5,956 nucleotides of DNA, taken from contig CALWXI010000009.1 of assembly GCA_944385455.1 (NCBI GenBank), positions 1 through 5,956 on the forward strand, given 5' to 3'. Shown here in pieces: positions 5,831 to 5,956 of this stretch; the first letter of the stretch is position 1, and the number at the start of each line of letters is the position of its first letter. The DNA comes from an uncultured Oscillospiraceae bacterium. GTDB taxonomy: Bacteria > Bacillota > Clostridia > Oscillospirales > Oscillospiraceae. Under the pieces are notes generated by a model, which was given only the letters and a program-made list of their open reading frames with translations, did not search any database and was not told where the DNA came from. Position numbers and translations under genes: made by a program.

Positions 5831-5858
5831 AAAAAGGACGCGGCCTCGCAGCCGCGTC
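5831..5858 (-). terminator. Intrinsic terminator between prfB and the MATE gene
   Basis: On the minus strand GACGCGGC pairs with GCCGCGTC over 8 bp around TGCGAG (stem 5837-5858). The stem is followed by one C and five T (5831-5835). It lies 20 bases after the prfB stop and about 30 bases before the MATE start at 5800. The space left for a separate MATE promoter is very small, so partial read-through is a possible control. On the plus strand the same stem is followed by GTTTTC, but no plus-strand gene ends here. Confidence 0.8.
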
Positions 5859-5878
5859 GTTTTCGTGGCGTTGTTCGC

Positions 5879-5956
5879 TTACTTCTTCAGCTCGCCGGTG
5901 GCCAGCTGGGTGAGGTAGGCATTCAAGAATCCGTCCAGGTCCCCGTCCATCACGCT
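5879..5956 (-). CDS. prfB: Peptide chain release factor 2, last 25 codons (rest outside window)
   Basis: Read on the minus strand, the frame from the window edge gives SVMDGDLDGFLNAYLTQLATGELKK and TAA. The run MDGDLDGFLNAYL matches the C-terminal end of class I release factor RF2, where a DGDLDxFIxAYL pattern is typical; RF1 has a different ending in this region. RF2 reads UGA and UAA stop codons on the ribosome and releases the finished peptide. The ten residues after AYL form an extra tail. The gene lies upstream of the MATE transporter on the same strand, separated by a terminator hairpin. Whether it carries the usual programmed +1 frameshift cannot be judged, because that site is near the 5' end. 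The call rests on a short stretch. Confidence 0.82.
   Translation of the reverse strand, partial: SVMDGDLDGFLNAYLTQLATGELKK

Overview
This is a GC-rich window with clostridial (Firmicutes) character. It holds the end of a glycolytic gene cluster, a probable sporulation membrane protein, a MATE drug or metabolite exporter and the tail of peptide-chain release factor 2. The cofactor-independent phosphoglycerate mutase, the pgk-tpiA-gpmI order, the AAAGGAG-type ribosome binding sites and the SpoIIQ-like M23 protein all suggest an anaerobic, spore-forming lineage. The high GC content points to an Oscillospiraceae-type gut bacterium. That placement is an inference, because no rRNA or marker gene is present.

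Layout, plus strand: the C-terminal two thirds of pgk (1-758) are followed by a 408-base non-coding gap. The first part of the gap is full of GC-rich hairpins and ends in a 24-bp hairpin terminator (927-979). The second part carries a strong housekeeping promoter (TTGACA, 17 bp, TATAAA) whose -35 box lies between the arms of a perfect 9-bp inverted repeat. About 105 bases of structured leader then precede tpiA (1167-1940). gpmI (2004-3521) follows 63 bases later and is closed by a strong terminator. Next comes a monocistronic membrane-anchored M23/SpoIIQ-like gene (3638-4345), which may have its own forespore-type promoter.

Layout, minus strand: a 19-bp bidirectional terminator (4352-4398) separates the plus-strand genes from a convergent MATE transporter (4415-5800). 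The last 25 codons of prfB lie upstream of the transporter, with a terminator hairpin between them (5831-5858).

How the genes work together: pgk, tpiA and gpmI encode lower-glycolysis enzymes. The terminator, promoter and operator-like repeat between pgk and tpiA indicate that tpiA-gpmI is a separately controlled transcription unit, not a simple extension of a gap-pgk operon. The M23 protein and the transporter are not metabolically linked to glycolysis. The coding content is ordinary. The points most worth a second look are the control region at 1016-1125 and the altered active site and candidate promoter of the M23 gene. I see no mobile element, CRISPR array, tRNA or rRNA.
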